DNA of 64,000 bases from Austropuccinia psidii (Eukaryota > Basidiomycota > Pucciniomycetes > Pucciniales > Sphaerophragmiaceae), in contig JALGQZ010000011.1 in the NCBI GenBank assembly GCA_023105745.1, forward strand, positions 25,811,975 to 25,875,974, read 5' to 3'. The first letter of the stretch is position 1. The number at the start of each line of letters is the position of its first letter. Positions 32,585-47,300 of the stretch are shown here, one piece after another. The notes beneath the pieces are model-generated. The model was not told the DNA's origin. It was given only the letters and a program-made list of their open reading frames with translations, and did not search any database. A program made the position numbers and the translations under genes.

Positions 32585-35500
32585 CAATGATTAAAATACT
32601 ATTTTCTCCAAATTCAAACTTGGGAAAAAAATTCAAGCTTGCACTACTTGAAAAATTATTCTGTGAGGGTCTCTCTCAAAGTTTTTAATTCATACTGTAA
32701 GAACAAGAAGCTCAAATAATAGAATAGGGAATTAAAATGGGGGGAATACTGATATATATCCCACATATGTATACCATATTCTTAAATTTTCATAAAGAAA
32801 ATAAATTATATTCATTTGAAAAACACCTAAGTAGCTCAATATAGCCAAAGAAAAATCATCCATTAGTTATTCAATCATTTTTTGAGATAATTCAAAATCA
32901 AAATTGGAATCAGAATCAAAGAAAATCTATTAGAAAACTATGAATGTTGACCTCTATCTACATATTTTAAATATTTGACTATTCCTTAAGACAATAGGTA
33001 TATTTGATCTGACAGTTTTTTGAATATTATTAACATTATCTCATAACATGGGATTAATCTCAAATAAAAGTAACTTAGAATAAACCTTGGAAGAAGCTTG
33101 AGTAATGAAATCCTTGAGATAATTTAGTAATATTTTAGTAATTATATACTGACTTCCCTTGGTCTAAAGCTAATTTTGAAAACTTTCCATCTCAAACTAA
33201 TCCAAACCCTCTGAAAAAATGTTGTATCCAGAAGTAAATCTCTAAAATCACTAAAACGTTATAACCACTTACTTTAGCCTCAATTTTGTATTGAATATAT
33301 ATACCCTCAATGCCACAATCATCTCGATTTTTTCCCAATATTTCTTTCTCAATGATATAAAGCTTCACATATTGAAAAATCTTATTCATTCTGAACTCTC
33401 CGTTGATTAAATAATAAGAAATCTTTTTAGGATTGAGAAGAAATCCTTTTGGTAGGGTAAAAATGGGAGATAGTTTCTATTATTTGAAATCTTTTTTAAG
33501 AAATGAAGAAATCTACTTACTAAAAGCTTGAAATTGTGTATTTGTTTTTAAAACACTCTTAGAAAATTCTTAAAATCATTAATTTTAACCCTTTCTTCAA
33601 TGAACTTAATGTATTGAAAAAACTAATCCAGTTAATCTTCTTGAATTTTCTCACTTTGAGAAACTATAAGAAATTCAATAAACAAATAATTAATTTTTCA
33701 AAAAAAAGGAAATTTACTGGTAAAATATTTCTTCTTTTTTTACTTGAGGAAAGTATATTTTAATCAAATTGAAATTTTAAAATATTCATTTAAGATTGAA
33801 TCAAATTCTTGATTGATTTTTTTTCCTTTTCTGTTTGCTAATTTCTTTTGGTTTTCTAATTGAAAAATTCAAAATAAAAAACTGATCACTCTCAATTTCA
33901 GAACCTTTTTCTTATTTTTATATCTATTGAATAATCTCCAGAAATATAAAATCAGAATCTCTTCCACCAGGATCATCATCATTCCATCTTCCACCCAAAC
34001 ACTCTGAGTTTCTTTTGAATAAAAGTCAGATCAAAAGGTGGTAATACTTCAGTAAGGATAAAGTGTCTTCAATTAATAAGTATGTAAGCTTCAAATAAAA
34101 TCTCACTCACATCAAAATTTGCAGTGATTAATCATAACAAAAGCTGTTCTTATTTTAATTTTAATGATGGTGGGCTTATGTTCTTACTATATATAGAATA
34201 TTAAATGACTCATTAAGATGATCTTTTCATTTTTTAAGAAAGACAGCCATTCTTCTATCAATCAAAAGATATATCTCAAAAAATGGAGGTATTTACATTA
34301 CATTGGAAAAGGGTAATCTTTATTGATTTGAGAATTAAAAATGATTAGATATTACAAAATTTATTCTGGAATATAATTCACTTCTCAACTCAGATTCTCT
34401 ATCTAAAATCATTGCATTTCAAGCTCTAATTCTCTATTCTTTCCTGGTATGCGTGAAGCCAGCCACAATTCTGGTAAAGTTTTTTAGTGAGGCTTTTAAA
34501 AAGGCTTTAGTAAAACTGTAGCTCTTGGAATTTATCAAGAAATAAAATGGGTAGTTTACATTCCCTCCATTTCTTTAAGATCAGTCCATGAGATCAAAAA
34601 AGTGGCTAACATACACTTGATTATGATTTGGACTGAGGTAACCTTCAGTGTAATTTCTATGGAAATCCCTCTTTTTGAAGGTTTATGTAGATCCCTTTTG
34701 AGCTGGGTAATTGTTAAAATATAATAGGATATCAAAATGAAAATTAACCTCTGAGATATTAAGCATCTTTGGGCGTAAAGCTTTACTTCGTGAAAGATAT
34801 AAGATTAAGAATCATCACAAAATTCCAAAACATTTCCATGGGTTCAACTGGATTAAAATTTTATTACAGTATTATTAAGATTCTCTGGAGAGCTTTCTTA
34901 CCCCTAAAATTATATAAAATTACTCAGATTTTGGGGAAAGTATGCTACTTAGGATTGAATGGAGCTTGAACTTGGGAGTAGTATTGTATATACTTCCTCT
35001 GAAATGGATAAACATGTAATCATTTATTGAAAGCCCTCTTGAGAATAGGAAGTCTAAACATTTTACAGGACTCCAAAATATATCTTTATCTCAGAGATAT
35101 CATTGATTTTAACCTTAGATTTATTTTCATATACCTAAAACACCACAAAGAATTCAAAAATCCTATAATTTAAAATCATAAATTTATCTTTAAATATAAA
35201 ATAAAAAATAAAACTTAAAATGAAATTTAAGAAATAAACTTAATGAATGAACAAAAAAATGCAAAAATACATTTTTACTTGAAATATTGAATTAAAAATA
35301 AATTTTTAGCAATAATATTAGAAATAAATCATGTTTTGGAAAAGGTTAATAGAGCTTATTATACCTTTTTTTTATCAATCAACATATATAAATTGTTTCA
35401 CCTTTGGATTTCTCATAGGAATAAGGTGGGGTCACCTCTGAGTGAAATTTGTGTAACTTGACTCTAAATAAGCTTAAATTAAGTTTTTTGTGTTTTCTGT

Positions 35501-38500
35501 ATTAAAATATTAAATTCCTCAAAACCTTGATTTAATTCACACCACATGTGGTTTTAACCATAAATTATGTGTTAAAATTGAGGTGTGGTGTGTAACTTAG
35601 AAGTTACTAGGAATTGAAGTATTTTCAATTGAAATGTCAAAATGTGCACATGTATTACATCACTTAACTTAAATCTACATCTGTGAAATTGATAATTACA
35701 TTTGTGTACTGTAATTTTTCAATTGAATTGCATATGTAGATTTTTATGTATAATACCTGATGAGGAATTAAAGACAAGAGGACATGCAAAGGTTAATTTT
35801 GCAGGGGAAAGGAATTTTGGCGCAAAGGGTGCCAGACTCCCCCAAATTTCTTTCCTATGGGAATGAGATGTCAAAATTCACATAAAATTTCATTACTTTT
35901 GGCCTGAAATTAAATCACAGGGTTTGTGTTTTAATTTATGATGAGGTTTTGATACCAACCAGAGCCATGTTGACTGTTACCAAGAGGTTAAGACTACCCT
36001 AATGGAAAGAAAATTCATAAAGCCAGTTGGAATTGTTTTTTCAGTCTCTTAAACACATTCTGACATGTTTTGTAGGCTTAACTCTAGCTATTAGTATAGC
36101 AATAGCTTGTTTATGGGGCTAAAAGTGGCTAAACACAGCTCTTCTTTGGTCTAAAACATGGTTTACTGATGCCATAATCAGATTCTCTGTTTTCAGTGTG
36201 TGTCTCAAAGCTTATGAGAATAAATTCTACTTCTGGATAAAGAGAATTGGTTGCCAAAAAAAAATTTCCTCTTTGCCCCACTTTCCTCTTCATGTTAGAA
36301 TCTTTCCATGTAATAGTTAGTATGAAAATTATTAAACCAATCAATAAAATATTTTAAACACCGGTTTTACATAATTTTGAACCTTTTAACAACATTAAAA
36401 AGTCCTTATAATAATTTTGACCCTTGAGCCACCCCAAAAGTGAATGAAAGAATCTTTCATCACTTTTAACTTTTTCACTCTGGTCACTTTGGGAATTTTT
36501 TCTGTTTAATATTCCTCTTATAGACTCTTTTTCTAATGTTAATTGAATAAAGTTCCTTTCTCGATTAATTAAAATTTAATTTTCTCTTGAATAATTTTAT
36601 TTTGTAGCCATAAATATCTCTTGTAGAATATTGTTGGATAAATTTTCATGATAATATTTTTTTATACTAAAAAGGTTAGAAACAATAATTGTGATGTTTT
36701 TCCTCTTGGAACTCCTAAAATTACTATCATTAGATTATCACCTTATAAAAGACTTTAGGAAAGGAAAAGTACTTTATTTTTAATCAAAGTTTCATATCCA
36801 CACCTCACAATTAAGCTTTTTTTGAATAATCTGTATGTAAACCAATATAAAATTCAGCCATGCCACAAAATTCAATTAAATCAACCCCCTCAAAGGACAA
36901 TTTCTACAGTTTCTAAGGAATTTCCCTTTTTTGAAAGAGAATTTCAAATTATACAAACCATCAAGATACCACTAACATGCTCTGAAATTTTCAAGACCTT
37001 TGGGAAAGTGGGTTAGATACATTCAAATATGAATTTGACTTTGACACAGGATTGGCTAAAATTTCTGTGCAAATTTCAAGCATGGAAATTCTTTCTGAAA
37101 GCTCTCTTAACGTTAAGAATTTTATCATTTTTCAGAAAATCCAAATGTAAATTTAGATCTGGAATATCATGCAGATTATGGCCAAAATCTTTACTGGAGA
37201 AAAAATTAGAAATTCAGCCTTTCTGAAATTATTAATCAACACAAACCCACACAAAAGACCATTTCTGAAGGATGTACTTGATAATTTATTTGTTTAAGTC
37301 TAATGAGTTTTCCTGGCTTTTATTAATACCTTTAAAATTTTTCCAAAGGTTTAAAATATAGGGAAAAGTGGGTTTCTTACACTTGAATACAGATTGTATT
37401 TTTGGGGAGGATTGGGTTAAATTCCTGCTGAAATTTCCTCCATCAAATGTTCCAAGGCAATCCACATTTACATTATTTATTTTTCTATTTTCCCAGGACA
37501 GCCAAGTGGAATATACTCAGATAGTACTTAAATCTTTTTAAGAACTTTTATCCCAAGCTCAACCAATTTCACAGAAGGTGTGTACAATACCATAAAAATA
37601 TCAGGGAAAATGAATCTTGATCCTTTAGCCTTTTCTTCTTGGATGTTATTACTGTTTGAATCAAGAATCCTGGCGTCTATTTTTGGTGGTGGTGGGGGAC
37701 CACCTATTTCAAAATTGCTATGCGTGGAGAGCTCAAGTGCGTTTTGATTGTTTGTGGAATCAATGTTACAGCCAAATTTTCAAAACAGATTGCACCAAAA
37801 TACTCAACCAAAGAGAAAAGTTTATGCATTCTTCATGGCATATTTCTCAATGAAGCTATGGTTGAGTTACTCAAGGCCCTCAAAACCTCAATAAAATACT
37901 TAAGAGGGGATCAGTCCCTTTATAAAGCTTCTTACTGGAAAATTAATTTCAATTCGACTAAATATATTCCTGAAAAGAACCGTAACCTAGATTCTTCAAT
38001 TAATTCCAATCACAAACATTATTAAAAAAGTACTGTCTTTGAATTCAAAACTCCACCTTAATTCAGGAAAAATCAAAGATAAAAGATCAATTTACAGCCT
38101 CAAACGTCTAATGTGTGCATATAAGCTCAATTGACCTTCTCTAAGATATTTAAAGAAATCTAAAGTGGTACAAATATATGAAAATATTTTGAGAAATGAG
38201 CTCCTAGCACTCGGAAATGGCTGTTAATTTATAGAAAAATTTGAATAAATCCATAAGAAAATGACTCACAAGAAAGCATTCAAATCCTATACTTTTAAAC
38301 AAAAGATAAATCATTTGTGAATGAAGCCTATCCACCTGACAGAGGTAAAATAAATCATAATTTGAAACACCTTTATTATATCAACATGAGGGACTGAAAG
38401 CTTCCTTCACAAAATAAACCCGATAATAAACATAAAAAGGAACATTTTTTGGAATTTCGATATGAACTTAAGTTGTGATTTATTTACATTTTATGCATTA

Positions 38501-40069
38501 AATGTATTTTGGGTAGAAATAGTTTTTTGCAGTATTCCTATCCATTTTCAAATAAACCTCATCTTACCTATAAATCAATATATCTATGATTATGGTTAGT
38601 AATATTTCATATTCAATATAGGAATTTCCTTTATGATATTAATATCCCTATAATGGGTAATATCTTAAAATAAGTATTGTCTATTCTTGTATTTAAAAAT
38701 CTCTATTAATTATTTTACTATTCCTTTTAAACAGGAATATTTCTTAATGTTTTTTTCTTTGAAAGGTGAGTGTCGTTCTCATTTACTTAGCTGAAATGTG
38801 AAATTCATTTCCAAATTATGGTATAGTACTGGGACACAAGTTTAGCTTTGAGTCACTTTCAAGAAAGTGACTCCATTTACTGCCCTGTTGATTAAAATTA
38901 ATTTTTTACAAAAAATTGATCTGATTTCATTAAAAAATTCTTACATCAAGGGGAATCACACCTAAGAACATTTGCCTTTAAAAACGGTGATATTTGAGAG
39001 CCAAAAAATCCGAGAAACCCTTATTAAAAAGGCGTATTTGGGGAGAAACCAGACCATGTGCACAGATATTCTAATACTTGGTTCACTAGAAAATATTTCT
39101 TAAAGGAAAAGCATTATTTAAGGTCACTCAAGCCATATTATTATGAAAGAAATAGAAAAATACTTCAAAATACATCTCAAGTTTATAGTTCACAAACCTA
39201 GCTTCTGCACAGAATACCTGACAAATGTCATCCCACTTCCAGGAGACATTTAACTATACAGGGGCGCTTCTGGTATTATTATTAGCTCAATATTATGATC
39301 TCACTAATAAGCATTCCATCGGGTTTCTCAAGTCTTTATATGAAAAGTGCTATCTGGTACCACACCAATGTATAAATTGTTCTCCATTTTATGAAGAGGA
39401 TGATCATTTTTAAATTACAAACAGTCAAGTCAAGAGGTTACTTTGATAAACCAAAGAATGATTCCTTCTTCTATTAAGCCAATCATATTTCTTACAGTTT
39501 TCAAAAATCAATCAGCTTATTCACAGAACTCACCTTCACTAAGGATGGAAGTTGGCTCATTCTTCCTGGTATCAAATTGTAATACGGCTTCAATTTCATT
39601 GATTTAAAGTATGTTTGGATTATCCTATTGAACTCTATTCTCTTATACTGGTAGGCTAATTAAAGCCATTTTTTGATTTCAAAAAGTGTTTTATATCATA
39701 GCCAATCTATCAACAGTTTCTTTAAAGCTCCAAGGTTATACATAGAGAAGTATTCTCAGGATGTATTGAGTTTGTTTACCACTCAGTCAAAAACCATCAC
39801 TTGATTGGAATCACTATTTTTATCATAAAAAAGGTACAATTTCTCCAAATTTTCAATTCAATAATGAAATTTATAGCTTTTTGTTTAGATATTTGGTTTC
39901 AGTTCAGCTTATTTGTGATATGAGAAAGAATTTTATATCTGTGAATTCAAGATATCCAGGCTCTTTGAATTACCCTATTTTCTTTCAAATAATGAAGATT
40001 TTTTAAGAGCCAACTAGTTATCTCAGAAAAAATTAATATCTACAAGCTGAGTCATCATATACATGCACA
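32585..40069. other. Long AT-rich region, no gene supported
   Basis: Several short frames exist but none has a recognisable motif. A 101-codon frame at 37720-38025 is unrecognised. One stem-loop stands out at 35538-35592: CACACCAC pairs with GTGGTGTG, and TTTTAAC with GTTAAAA inside. The rest looks like old intergenic or transposon-derived DNA. Confidence 0.4.
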
Positions 40070-40420
40070 TGCTATGTGGCACATGCTTATTTTAAAACCT
40101 GGCTTGGAGAGGCAAATAATTTGAATTTGAATCAAATCCTTGCTTTCTCAGGAGTACAAATAGAGTATGCAATTGGAATTCTGAAAGGGATATGGTCATC
40201 ACTTCATGAGATACATAATAAAATCAGAAAAAATTATATATGGTTCAATTATATAAATGGATTATTTATTATGTGATTTTACACAATTTTCTTTCTGATA
40301 TCAAGGAAATTTGTAAAGAAATGTACAATTAAGAATATGAATACTTCAAAAATGTAATTTATGTGGATGATGATGGTCATTTTAAATATCAAAGTCCATG
40401 ATCTTTATTTAATCCAACAA
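40070..40420 (+). pseudogene. Remnant of a second HARBI1-type transposase
   Basis: The segment reads VQIEYAIGILKGIWSSLHEI at about 40155-40215, close to VRIEHAIGILKGRWFSLREM of the intact transposase near 51.75 kb. A frameshift later comes ILHNFLSDIKE (about 40275-40310) matching CTILHNMLAQIGDE. The third catalytic Glu of the DDE triad is thus visible, but the preceding catalytic parts are not found. It is a C-terminal fragment of a PIF/Harbinger transposase on the opposite strand from the intact one. Confidence 0.6.
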
Positions 40421-41636
40421 GCCTTAGGAGTTTTATTAAGATTAACCTGAATTTTTAATATTTTTTATATTTCATTTGATAAATATTTAAAAAAAAAAAT
40501 ATTGAGTAAGGAAAAACACAAGTACACAAATCTTTTAATTAAAAAGATATGATAATTTAGAGCTTTAAGAAACAAAATACATATGAGGAATACCTTCAAC
40601 ATAGTTATTTCTATTAACATATCTTTGAAAAGAATTCTCTTCCTTTCCTTTGAACAAGCCTACTGACTTTAAAAAAGTCCGATTTGAGAGTGATGAATGA
40701 GCATGAATTCCATTATTGAGTGAAATTGAAGTCTGATGAGAATACCTTGATGACCTCCAGTTAATTTCTACAGTAATTTCACATCTTGAGAAATAAAATA
40801 CAAAGATTTAATAGGTAAAAAATCACCTTTTTGAACATTCAAGCTTCTTTACACAAGATTACCATTGGTTTTCTCTTTTGGAATCCATATTCTCAATCCA
40901 AATTGTGTTGCATCATTATCTTTATGTTGAAAATGTATAAATTTTTTATTAAAATTTTAATTTTTTGTTTTCTAAATTAATTATTTTTGATTGATTTCTG
41001 GTGCTTTCATATTTTTTCAACTTATTCTTTATATTAGTAAAACCTTTTCTTAATAGAATCTTACATCTTTCTCCTGGTAATCTTCCAGATACGGAAATTT
41101 TCTCTTGATATTAATACCACTCATTTATTGAATTTTATATCTTTAAATTGATAAAATATTTACAAAATATTTCATTCTTTTTTTAATATTTTCTCCAAAC
41201 CTAAGCATGCATAATTCTGGAAATTAATGCTGAGATTTTTTAATTTTGGATAAGGACTTGGTATATTTTAGAAATTAATTAGAAATTAATTGAAAGAAAT
41301 TATACAAAGATGGATAAATTTTCAAAAATAGAGTGAATACTAATAAACAAATTGAGTCTTTCTCTGTAAAATCCAAGACTAATACTTTCTTCAAAGACAA
41401 ATATTATACTCTGCAATGATTCAATCGAGTGGAATTGTAAGTGGAGTTATTAGAGAAGAAGGGTTATAATTTCTTCAAATGACTTTAAATACATGGAATT
41501 TAAGTCTTAATAGAAGTTAAAGCGAATTTTTAGACATCTTTATGGCATTTCTTGGATTTATTCTTTCTCTTCCTGGAGCTCTTTCAAATTTTTTCTTTAT
41601 GATAAATACCCATTATAAATTCAAAGTAAGAAAATG
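40421..41636. other. AT-rich DNA, no gene seen
   Basis: No coding-like frame, long inverted repeat or known motif was found. Confidence 0.4.
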
Positions 41637-42154
41637 TGTCAGGCCGACTCTGATATTAATTCATTATGATGATAATAATATATAGCTTTGAGTTTGAAAC
41701 AATTATAATAGTTAAAAATAAGCTAACATATGATTAAAAGTGCTATACTAATAAATTTTATGTATGGTCAGCACTACTGATAGCCTGAGGTTCTGTGTTT
41801 ATCCGTTGATTTACAATAATGATTATTGCAATTATACCTTTTAAGATCTAAGTATACTACTTATTAGGATTTATAATATGTAAGAATACTAATATAAGTA
41901 TGATTATTATTATTTTTGGTGAGTAAAAGGCTCCTTTTATCTTGTTCAGGGTTGGTGGTGTTTTGTTTACCTCTGCTCACAGCAAAAGTTCTAATACTTT
42001 TACTACTGTGGGCTGGCCTGTGGTACCATAAACTCAATACAGACTTTTATTGGGTGTAATTTTTGTTTTAGAACCACAAGTTGTCATTTTTACACAATAC
42101 AGGGTGAAATGTTTCACCAATAGAGCTTACAGGTGTGCTCTAGTGGTTCTGACA
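41637..42154 (+). repeat. Copy D of the LTR family (plus orientation)
   Basis: Begins TGTCAGGCCGACTCTGATA and ends CTAGTGGTTCTGACA, with ACAATACAGGGTGAAATGTTTCACC before the end, as in copy A (CATCAATACAGGGTGAAGATTTTCATC on its own strand). The interior has diverged. No coding remnant of its own element was recognised downstream. Confidence 0.5.
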
Positions 42155-45100
42155 AGTCAGAAATTGTACAGGACACATCTTCAAGACTCCTATTTGTCAT
42201 ATTATCAGTAATTTAATCATAAAAAGAAATCAATTCACCTCATCAGCTGTTAATTCAGCTATATGGACAGCTGTCCCACAGTAAGATCACATGCTGGCTA
42301 ATGTGAGATTATAATCTTAAAGCCTGAGTAAGGCTTTCAGTTTGAAAGATAGAGAGCTCAAAAGTGGCTCATTTTTCATCCCTTTATTAGCTCTACACAA
42401 TGATTACTCATTTGTTATACCTAGAGTCAATTATGGAAAAGGTATACCATTTTTAAATTACACTGTAAGAATATGGATTTTATATGAATCCTTTATTAAG
42501 ATAATTCCCTTAATAGCTTTTGTTATAGATGGGATACAGAATTCCTTAGAGTATCATCCAAAATCTCTGCTTCTTTTTATTCCAAGAAGACCCTGCTTGT
42601 GGTATCCTACACTAAAACTGTGAGCCTGTGAGATATGTATGACATACCCATAAGGCCACAAGTAACTTTATACACAGTTGATTTAGTGTTGAACAGATAT
42701 ATCAATTGATTTTAAAAACAAAAACAGGTATAACTTTATTTTGTATAAGCAAAGTTATAATTATTATGTCATTCTTGGATTCTACACCAAAAATAACCTA
42801 GGGTAGACTCATAGGGTGTTATACCCAAAAATGGTTATTTCTTATGTTATTAGAAGATTTAAGAATCTCACAGTACTGTTGTAACATTTTTTAAAAAAAA
42901 TTAAAATTGTTAACTTCAAGCTTAAATAAGCTTAAATTTAAAGTTACATAAGGTTTATGCAAACTTACCAAAATTTTAGTCAAAATAAAGGTGTTGTGTA
43001 TATTTACTGAATTGGCTAAGGATTTGCCATACAGAATGCAAATACTGCATGAGCTCAATTTAAAATCTTTCAAGTCCATAGTATGGCTTTAAAGAAATAA
43101 AAGGGCAAAATCCATGCAAAAAGGTGGTACAAAGGAAAAAGACCAAATAGAGCTGGGGTACCCAGCTTTTTGGATCTGAAAGTATTCAATTAAGGTTTTC
43201 CACCTGTATTAGAGAATTTTCAACCTTATTTGAACTTTAAAATCAGAATTTCATTCAACCTTAAGGTTCAAGCTGGTTTTATCCCAATTTGGACAGTAAT
43301 TTCAAGCTTCCAAAGGGTAAATCCCAATATGCAAGCTTGGAATTAAGGTTTTAACAACTTTCAAAGCTTAATTAAGTTCAAAAAGCGTAAATAAGCTTAA
43401 AAATTTAAATTAATAATCTCCAAAACCTTATCAAAAGTTAAGGTTTGGTGTGTATTGCTATTTTACATGAAAAAATAGCAATAAATTCAAAAAATTATTA
43501 AAAATACAATTCTCAATGGATTTGCTTGAACATTTCACACAGCTTACAAATTAATATTCTCTGTGTATATATTTGATTCTAAATATCTTTCTTAAACAGG
43601 TTTAGTTGCTAATTAGCCTTGAAATTAGCCTTTTTAGTTATTCTTAAAAGAAATTAAGTTTTCTTCAAAAATTGATTAAAAATCCAGTTTGAGAGATTTT
43701 GGCTTGAATAAATAAACTTATTTCATATTTAAACTTAAAAGAATTCATCCAAAAGAGGATTAGAGCTACTTTGGAGTTGATAACAACACTGGTAGCTTTA
43801 AATTGGAATTAAAAATAAGCTACCTTAAGTTAAGAACGTTATTTTTAAGCATGGTTTTTCAGTTTTGACCTGAGAACGCCCTCTATATCCATTATGAATT
43901 ATGAGAGGTGCTCTGAAGGCATAAAAGAAGCCTTTTCATCACTGTTTTTGTCAATTAATCATCATTAAATCCAATTATATTAGAAATTTAAATAGGTAAA
44001 GTTTTATTATTGAAGTATTTCTTAATTATTTTATTCTTTATAAATCCTAAATTAAAGAATCAAAATCATAAAAATTAGTTTATTGTTGTAACTAGCAATA
44101 ATATATTTTATTTTATAAAATTGTTATCTTAAAATATCTTTTAAAATCCACAAATTCCTCTTGAAAACTCTTTAATAATATTCTTCATCATAGAAAGTTG
44201 TTTTATCTTTTAAAATATTGATTTTAGGTGTGTTTTTAACTTATAATCATTATTTAATATACTAACTGTTGTTGTTTGACTTTTTTTATTAAATAAATAT
44301 TATAAGTAAGTTTCCTCTAAAGATTTTTATATTTTTTTTATAGATTTTTTCTATAAGAATTATCTCTGCACAGTGTGTGTGATAATTTCTTCTATAAATA
44401 ATATTCATATTATTTATAAGTGGATAAATATTAATATTTTCAACATATAACTGTCTCATTAAGAGCTTTTATATTTCTGATTATTATAAATGTCAGTGAC
44501 TTATAATAATAATAGAATAATTCTAAATTATTATAATTATTAATATATTTTATTATTATATTATTTAATAATAATTAATCCTATTTTTTATATATATAAT
44601 TATTTTTGATAATTATATAAATTTGTGGTTATAATATTGTACTATATTATATTTTCTACTGAGGACAGTAATATTACTCGCGATATTTGATACTATTATC
44701 AAGAGTTTCATAGACAAACCTTAAAAAAACTGTAGAAATTAGATTAGAGGTGAATATTTCATTCACTGCTATTTGGCCTATTCCTTCCTCTAACTTCTGT
44801 GAAAAAAATTTAGCCCAATTTTGGTAATACCATTGGATATCCCTGATTTTGAGATTGAATTTGAACACCCATTTGATGGGGTTCTTCCTTTCTCTCAGGC
44901 TTTTAGATAAGAGGTCAAATTTAATATTTATGCTCAGCTCTTGTTTTGAACTGGAATAAATTTGCTGTTTCTTATTTTATTGGGATAAGAATCATTTTTT
45001 CTTAAATTTGGCATATTCCCCTTTCAGATTTATATTATTAAAAGCCATTTGGCTCCTTTTATGAGTATCCTGTTCCAATACCATAGATAATGGTATTGGG

Positions 45101-47130
45101 GTGTCAAGCTTCTGGTTTTGTTTTAAGTAACAGGCTCACAAAAAGAAGGTTTAGATGTTAATATGTTAGAATTTTTTCTTACATATTTCTTAATGAAGTA
45201 TTTGTTTCAGAAAAAATTTATGGATATAAAAATAGTAGCTAAGAAGGAGAAAAAACATTAAGCTATTAAGCTGCAAGCTGATTTCCAAGCTAGAGCTTGC
45301 TGAACTGAATTCTTTATTTCTGATGTGTTTTTTTGAATCAAAAAATGGAAATGATATTTAAGGCTGTTAATCAATGATAGAGTAGCAACTATTGATTGAT
45401 TTCTATTGAAGGTACTTTGAAGAGAAATCTAAATGATTCTTTTCTTTATTTATGGATGTTGTTTAAGAATATCAAATTGTGTTTCTATTTTCATTAAAAA
45501 GGTGGTATAATGTTAAAAAAGTAGGATTTTTTTTATTAGATATTTATTAATGGAGAAATATCACATAAAAGTCATTCATAGGGTAAATTGATCCAAGATT
45601 CTGTCAAAAATTGATATATTAATGTTAAAGGAGGGTTTCAAGCTAGACCTTTTTCAAGTCAGGTGTTGATCTCTGGTTATTTTTTTTGAATTAAGGGATA
45701 AAAATAATTTTTCAAAATTTTATTCAATAATTGAGTGGGTTATATTTTTGAAGTTAAACTCAAGGCACTGGAAATCTCAACCAGAAATCATAAATAATCA
45801 TTCAATATTTTCCATTCTCATTTTATATAAAATGGTCCATAATAAGTTTAATCATAAATAAATAAAATCTATCTTCATTCTACGTTTAATCTCTCTATTA
45901 TAAAAATAAACATAATCTCCTCAATCAAAAAAAATGTAAAAATTGATTATGTGTGAGTATTGAAATATATTTACTAGTCTATCTCCAAGGATATTTTAGA
46001 AATAAAGCAAGAATCTTTATCATACTATGTAGTATATATTATTCCAAAATTCTCTTCCACCAACTCAAAACAAGATATTTTAAAAATATTTTCAATAAAA
46101 TATCATTTTTTATCATTTCCAAATATCAAAGTGGCCTTTTTGATGAAATGAATTCCATCATAATATCATGGTGTCAGCTTGAAGAGACAAGTGGCCTATA
46201 TTTTTTTTGTTAATTCTTCTAATTCAACTCCTCCTGAATTTTCTTTTTTTAAAATTCCATCTTTTCCTTCTTCATTTTTAAATTAGCCGCTGCTTCCATT
46301 TCCTTTATATTTATTTTGGAAGCTTCTTTACTTTCCTCTTGATTTATTTCCATCTTCCATCTCTCTTTTTATCGTGGCAACCCTGCCATTTCAGATAAAT
46401 TTTTTTTTGTAACACAGAAAATTCAAAATAAGCTTGGTACACAAATAATGACAATTAATGTATTACCTTCTTCCGGAAAATTTAATAATTCCTCATAGTG
46501 TTAAAATAAAGGGGTAATTTGTTTTTTATTATGACTTGGAGGATTGGGATTATAAATGTTGGATTTTTTTTCTTGAATGAAAAAAACCTTCAATTGATGG
46601 AGAATTGAAAGAATTTTCTTTCAAGTCCAATTCTTAATTAAAATCAATTTTAAAATCCTCCTTTTCCTCCTCCAATATTTGAATATATTAAATTGTAACC
46701 AAAAATTAAACCAGTGACCACTATATTTCAAAAAATTTAATATTAATACTTACTTTTTCAAGATCATGAAAATCAGAATCAATATTATTTGAATTTCTTA
46801 CATAAATCGTGTTACATTAATCAAAATTTATCTCTGGCTAAAATAGTGTATTCCAGTTAATTTTTGCATCAAATTCACAGTGGTTTTGTATTTTGTTTAT
46901 CCTTAAATATTGAATTTATTTTTTGGTAGAAAGTACACAAGGTGTCCATTTTAGCTTTAATACTATATATTCCTTTATACTAATAATCTTTTTTTATTCT
47001 AGATTAAGCTTAATTTACCAAGCTGTGTGCCTTCATATATGTTTTCTGAAATTTTTTTTCCTGTGAGTTACTACTTTGGGTTTGATTCTATCCTTTATTA
47101 CTTTCCCATCATTTAGAATCCATTGATATT
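42155..47130. other. AT-rich DNA, no gene supported
   Basis: No convincing protein. A perfect 11-bp hairpin ATTGCTATTTT/AAAATAGCAAT occurs at 43454-43482, just right of the arms AAACCTTA/TAAGGTTT and the word GGTTTGGTGTGT. Similar words (AAAACCTT, GGTGTGGTGTGT, AATAAGCTTAAATT) lie around the stem-loop at 35.5 kb, so the two may be diverged copies of a small repeat. Confidence 0.4.
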
Positions 47131-47133
47131 AAT

Positions 47134-47159
47134 AGGGGGTGTCAAAGTCACCAAATCCC
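47134..47159 (+). repeat. Left terminal inverted repeat of the Harbinger element
   Basis: AGGGGGTGTCAAAGTCACCA followed by AATCCC. It pairs with 53053-53078, with C versus T at the fifteenth base. The AAT duplication precedes it. Confidence 0.9.
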
Positions 47160-47300
47160 GCCTTAAAATAACATGGGATTTGGACCCCAAATCCCAACAC
47201 TAAATCCCGGGTTTTTTATGTGTAAATCCCATGGCATTTTAACTGAGTCCCCTGGTATTTTGACCAAATCCCATGCATATGGGATTTCAGCTTGAAACCT
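47160..47300. repeat. Left subterminal AAATCCC/GGGATTT array
   Basis: Within about 130 bp next to the left TIR the 7-base word or its complement occurs about seven times (ATGGGATTTGG, CCAAATCCC, CTAAATCCCGGG, GTAAATCCCATGG, CCAAATCCCATGCATATGGG). This suggests repeated transposase-binding sites. Confidence 0.7.

Noticed and set aside
37720..38025. 101-codon plus-strand frame
   Set aside because: No recognisable motif, no support from neighbours, and overlapping frames; chance cannot be excluded.
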